This document shows, piece after piece, positions 14,750 through 17,881 of a stretch of DNA of 17,881 bases. Under the pieces are notes generated by a model, which was not told the DNA's origin, did no database searches, and saw only the letters and a list, made by a program, of their open reading frames with translations. The DNA is from CAIUMH01 sp037142475 (lineage in GTDB: Bacteria > Actinomycetota > Acidimicrobiia > Acidimicrobiales > RAAP-2), in assembly GCA_037142475.1 (NCBI GenBank), contig JBAXAR010000035.1, forward strand, positions 1 to 17,881, read 5' to 3'. The position numbers were made by a program, and so were the translations under genes. The stretch's first letter is position 1, and each line of letters begins with the position of its first letter.

Positions 14750-16969
14750 TCAGTCCAGTGAATCAAGAGCAGCGTTGAAGGTGGCAGACGGGCGCATCAC
14801 GGCTTCTGCAAGGACTGGATCGGGCATGTAATAGCCACCAATATCCGCCGGAGAGCCCTGCACGGCGATCAACTCGGCGCAGATCACCTCTTCGGACTCG
14901 GCGAGGCGCTGGGCCAACGCAACGAACGATGCTGCCAACGCAGCGTCATCAGTCTGCTGCGCCAGTTCCTGAGCCCAGTAGAGGGCCAGATAGAAATGGC
15001 TCCCCCGGTTGTCGATTCCACCCAGTGCTCGGCTAGGCGAGCGGTCCTCGTGGAGCAGTGTTTCGGTAGCCCGGTCCAGTGTCTGAGCGAGGATCTCTGC
15101 TCTCGGGTTCCCCGTGGTCTGCGCGAGGTGCTCGAAGCTCACGGCGAGGGCAAGGAACTCACCCAGAGAGTCCCATCGCAGGTAATCCTCCGCCACGAGC
15201 TGCTGCACGTGCTTGGGAGCCGAACCGCCGGCCCCAGTCTCGAAGAGGCCTCCACCATTGATCAACGGGACGACAGAGAGCATTTTCGCACTCGTTCCGA
15301 GCTCGAGAATCGGGAAAAGATCTGTCAGATAGTCACGCAGCACATTACCGGTGACCGAGATGGTGTTCTCGCCACGTCGAATGCGCTCCAGCGAGTACGC
15401 CATGGCCTTCACGGGGGACATGATCTCGATCGTCAGGCCGTCGAGTTCCTCCTCGGCAAGGCTGCGGCGGACCTTGGCGATCACGTTGGCATCGTGGGCA
15501 CGGCTCTCATCGAGCCAGAACACAGCCGGGTCACCAGTCAGGCGAGCTCGCCTGACCGCCAACTTCACCCAGTCCCGAACTGGGATGTCCTTGGTTTGAC
15601 ACATGCGGAACACGTCACCGACAGCCACTGGAATCTCGAAGATGCTCCCCGATGATGCACCCGTCACGCGCACGACACCAGCGGCGGGGATCTCAAAGGT
15701 CTTGTCGTGGCTGCCGTATTCTTCGGCCGCCTGTGCCATCAAGCCGACGTTGGGAACCGAGCCCATCGTCACCGGATCGAAGGCACCATTAGAACGGCAG
15801 TCATCGATCACCACTTGGTAGATCCCGGCGTAACTCGAATCGGGGATGACCGCCAGCGTGTCGGCCTCCTGTCCATCAGGGCCCCACATGTGACCTGAGC
15901 TTCGGATCATTGCCGGCATTGACGCGTCGACGATGATGTCGCTCGGAACGTGGAGGTTGGTGATCCCCCGGTCGGAATCAACCATCGCCAGCGTCGGTCC
16001 CTGAGCGATCTCGGCATCGATCGAAGCCCTGATCTCGGGACCCTCGGGCAGTGAGGCCAGTCCATCAAGGATTGAGCCAAGTCCGTTGTTGGCACTGAGG
16101 CCACCATGAGCGATGGCATCTCCGTAGCGAGCGAACGTCTCGGGCAGGAACGTCCGAACCACATGGCCGAAGATGATCGGGTCAGAGACCTTCATCATGG
16201 TTGCTTTGAGGTGGATCGAAAACAAGACGTTTTCGGCCTTGGCCCGGGTGATCTGGGCGACGAGAAACTCCCGAAGTGCCGCCACATGCAGAACGGCGGC
16301 GTCAACGATCTCCCCGTCGAGCACCGGAATTGAATCCCGCAGCGAGGTCACCGTGCCGTCATGACTGACGAACTCAATACGAAGGACTCCATCACCGGAG
16401 ATGACGGCTGATTCCTCGGTGGAACAGAAGTCATCTGCCGTCATGTGGGCGACGTTGGTCTTCGAGTCGTGGCTCCACGGTCCCATGCGGTGGGGATGAG
16501 CTCGGGCGTAGTTCTTCACCGATGCCGGGGCCCGGCGATCGGAGTTCCCTTCACGCAGGACGGGATTAACGGCACTCCCGAGGACCTTCTTGTAGCGGGT
16601 AAGGATGTCAAGGTGCTCGTCGGTCTGCTCGCCATCGGGGTAGTCAGGGATGTCGTAACCCTTGGCCTGCAACTCGGTGATCGCCGCTTTGAGCTGTGGC
16701 ACTGATGCCGAAATGTTCGGCAGCTTGATGACATTCGCCCCGGGCGTCGTCACCAGTGCACCGAGCTCGGCGAGGTCGTCGGTCGATCGCTGATCATCAG
16801 AGAGATGCTCTGGAAACGCCGCCAGGATTCGGCCAGCCAACGAGATGTCTCGGATTTCCACGGTTACGCCCGCCTTGGCTGCATAGGCCTTCACAACCGG
16901 CAGCAGCGAGAACGTGGCGAGCGCAGGGGCTTCGTCAGTGTGGGTGTAGATGATCGTCGAATCGGGCAC
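14750..16969 (-). CDS. icd: Monomeric NADP-dependent isocitrate dehydrogenase
   Basis: This 739-aa protein has the full length of the monomeric IDH family (about 740 aa). It converts isocitrate to 2-oxoglutarate, CO2 and NADPH in the TCA cycle. Substrate residues known from the Azotobacter vinelandii enzyme are present with the same numbering: Ser132 and Asn135 in 'GSAVNPVLR', Arg139, Arg145 and Lys255 in 'SIHLKATMMKVSDP'. The metal and active-site residues Asp348 and Tyr418 fit with a shift of two. 'NVGLMAQAAEEYGSHDKTFEIP' and 'LGTSAKMLSVVPLINGGGLFETGAGGSAPKH' are family hallmarks. It starts at GTG 16969, with GGAGG ten bases upstream. A possible -10 TAACTT (17005-17010, minus strand) lies further up. 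It appears to be a single-gene unit. Confidence 0.95.
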   Translation of the reverse strand: MPDSTIIYTHTDEAPALATFSLLPVVKAYAAKAGVTVEIRDISLAGRILAAFPEHLSDDQRSTDDLAELGALVTTPGANVIKLPNISASVPQLKAAITELQAKGYDIPDYPDGEQTDEHLDILTRYKKVLGSAVNPVLREGNSDRRAPASVKNYARAHPHRMGPWSHDSKTNVAHMTADDFCSTEESAVISGDGVLRIEFVSHDGTVTSLRDSIPVLDGEIVDAAVLHVAALREFLVAQITRAKAENVLFSIHLKATMMKVSDPIIFGHVVRTFLPETFARYGDAIAHGGLSANNGLGSILDGLASLPEGPEIRASIDAEIAQGPTLAMVDSDRGITNLHVPSDIIVDASMPAMIRSSGHMWGPDGQEADTLAVIPDSSYAGIYQVVIDDCRSNGAFDPVTMGSVPNVGLMAQAAEEYGSHDKTFEIPAAGVVRVTGASSGSIFEIPVAVGDVFRMCQTKDIPVRDWVKLAVRRARLTGDPAVFWLDESRAHDANVIAKVRRSLAEEELDGLTIEIMSPVKAMAYSLERIRRGENTISVTGNVLRDYLTDLFPILELGTSAKMLSVVPLINGGGLFETGAGGSAPKHVQQLVAEDYLRWDSLGEFLALAVSFEHLAQTTGNPRAEILAQTLDRATETLLHEDRSPSRALGGIDNRGSHFYLALYWAQELAQQTDDAALAASFVALAQRLAESEEVICAELIAVQGSPADIGGYYMPDPVLAEAVMRPSATFNAALDSLD

Positions 16970-17004
16970 GGGCGCTCGGCCTCCATTGGTGAGTCTCAGT
17001 CCCC

Positions 17005-17010
17005 AAGTTA
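17005..17010 (-). promoter_or_regulatory. Possible -10 box for icd (TAACTT)
   Basis: On the minus strand TAACTT lies 36 bp upstream of the icd GTG and would give a short leader carrying the GGAGG ribosome binding site. No -35 element is evident, so this is a weak call. Confidence 0.25.
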
Positions 17011-17109
17011 GACCCCCACTCGCCGAAGACCCATCGTCGTGCCGTCACCTTGGTCCTGCGACCTCAGCGGGCCCGCGTGGGGGACTGTTGAGTTGATTGA
17101 TTCGGCGTC

Positions 17110-17881
17110 TCAGCCGAGGTCGCTCGCCGCCGCCGTGGTTGGGGGCACCCCTCCAGCGGGATCGCGGTCACTCGGCCGATTTCCGCTCCCGCCACCGATG
17201 CTGAAGCCACCAGTGGGGTTGGCCCAATCCACACCCTTGCGGGTGCTCGCAGGAACCGACCACATGAGGCCAAGGCACATCTCATCTGATGAGCCGTCCC
17301 CCCACGTGATGTAGTGCGGTGGCAACTTTCGAAGGGCTGGCAATTTCTGCGCCAGCCTCGGGTTGTAGTGACAACTGACCTCGACGGACTGCCCGGCTTT
17401 GACCTTGACCCACTTTCTCAAGTTGTTCGCCCGCTGGTCGTCGAAGTTGTAGTGCGGCGTATTCATCAGAATCTTCGCCTGCGGGGTTCCCGGGTCAAGG
17501 GTGATCCTCATCGACGTCCCGACGAGGTGCATGTGCGGCGCCGTTCGCACGATGTAGCCGTCGTGAGCAATGTGCCACATGCACGAGGTCGAGTTCCCTT
17601 CGGGCGGGTGGATGGGATCCTTCCCACAAATCCTCTCCACCCCCGCATCAAACATCGTCATGTACGCGCCAAACCGCTTGGACAGATCTGCGAGTTCCGC
17701 CGTCCGGTCGCAAAGCGGACCGGTGACGCCGTCAGGACAAGGGATATTGGGGACCGAGACAAGAGGCTGGATCGAGGTCGGCCGGAGCTTCGTCGAGGCG
17801 GGCACGGTGTCGAGTTGCACGTGTGGTCGCACCGGTCGATCACCGACGAGCAAGTTGTAGTGCACCTGCATAATGATGAGG
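17110..17881 (-). CDS. C-terminal part of a copper type II (PHM/DBH-like) monooxygenase, 5' end outside the window
   Basis: The frame is open to the right edge. An ATG at 17871 sits inside 'LIIMQVHYNLL', which in this family is an internal motif, so the true start lies beyond the window. About 257 residues are visible, numbered here from that ATG. Copper ligands of the PHM/DBH fold are recognisable: His4 in QVHYN (CuH site), H113-M-H115 in 'APHMHLVGTSM' and Met198 in 'SSDEMCLGLMW' (CuM site). Between them are 'NTPHYNFDDQRAN' and 'VKAGQSVEVSCHYNP'. Paired cysteines suggest disulfides and an extracytoplasmic location. These enzymes hydroxylate C-H bonds using copper and a reductant. The bacterial substrate is unknown. 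A Gly/Pro-rich tail ends the protein. Confidence 0.82.
   Translation of the reverse strand, partial: LIIMQVHYNLLVGDRPVRPHVQLDTVPASTKLRPTSIQPLVSVPNIPCPDGVTGPLCDRTAELADLSKRFGAYMTMFDAGVERICGKDPIHPPEGNSTSCMWHIAHDGYIVRTAPHMHLVGTSMRITLDPGTPQAKILMNTPHYNFDDQRANNLRKWVKVKAGQSVEVSCHYNPRLAQKLPALRKLPPHYITWGDGSSDEMCLGLMWSVPASTRKGVDWANPTGGFSIGGGSGNRPSDRDPAGGVPPTTAAASDLG

Overview
The window looks like a high-GC actinomycete chromosome segment. An Acidimicrobiia-like lineage is my best guess. The grounds are dense gene packing, frequent GTG starts, TANNNT boxes 6-9 nt before start codons as in leaderless transcription, a monomeric-type NADP isocitrate dehydrogenase, and actinobacterial-looking P450, SRPBCC and crotonase proteins. 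The taxonomy is inferred from protein style only; there is no rRNA or tRNA. No mobile element, CRISPR array, tRNA or classical defence system was found.

Left edge (1-344): the first ~190-220 bases look foreign. They carry two minus-strand, translationally coupled gene fragments: the C-terminus of an unrecognised protein, then the N-terminus of a signal-peptide protein in a proteobacterial style. The end of a plus-strand short-chain dehydrogenase abuts and overlaps them. Neither gene can be completed across the join, so a chimeric assembly joint or a recombination junction lies near 186-222.

331-2740: a divergently oriented cytochrome P450 (minus) and SRPBCC protein (plus) share an 82-bp promoter region with a 20-bp near-perfect palindrome. 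A second SRPBCC protein with a leaderless-type promoter follows. 2848-4801: a site-2 protease-like M50 metalloprotease and a fatty-acid hydroxylase/sterol desaturase-like membrane di-iron protein, probably one operon. 4859-6954: a secreted GH79-like glycosidase (minus) diverges from a HAD-type 5'(3')-deoxyribonucleotidase (plus).

6977-11483: the most unusual part. Two tandem paralogous ~490-aa proteins (minus, overlapping by 8 bp) each combine a degenerate GHKL/RsbW-like ATPase domain, a GNAT acetyltransferase domain and a shared C-terminal domain. They follow a ~510-bp apparently non-coding stretch with short repeats. Upstream of that is a TerB-like/Coq4-like fusion protein with an intact Coq4 metal motif.

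11573-14539: an acyltransferase-3/SGNH membrane protein (plus) and a crotonase-family protein (plus). 14750-16969: monomeric NADP-isocitrate dehydrogenase (minus). 17110-17881: the C-terminal part of a copper type II (PHM/DBH-like) monooxygenase (minus), running off the right edge. Several convergent or adjacent gene pairs are separated by hairpins that could be terminators.
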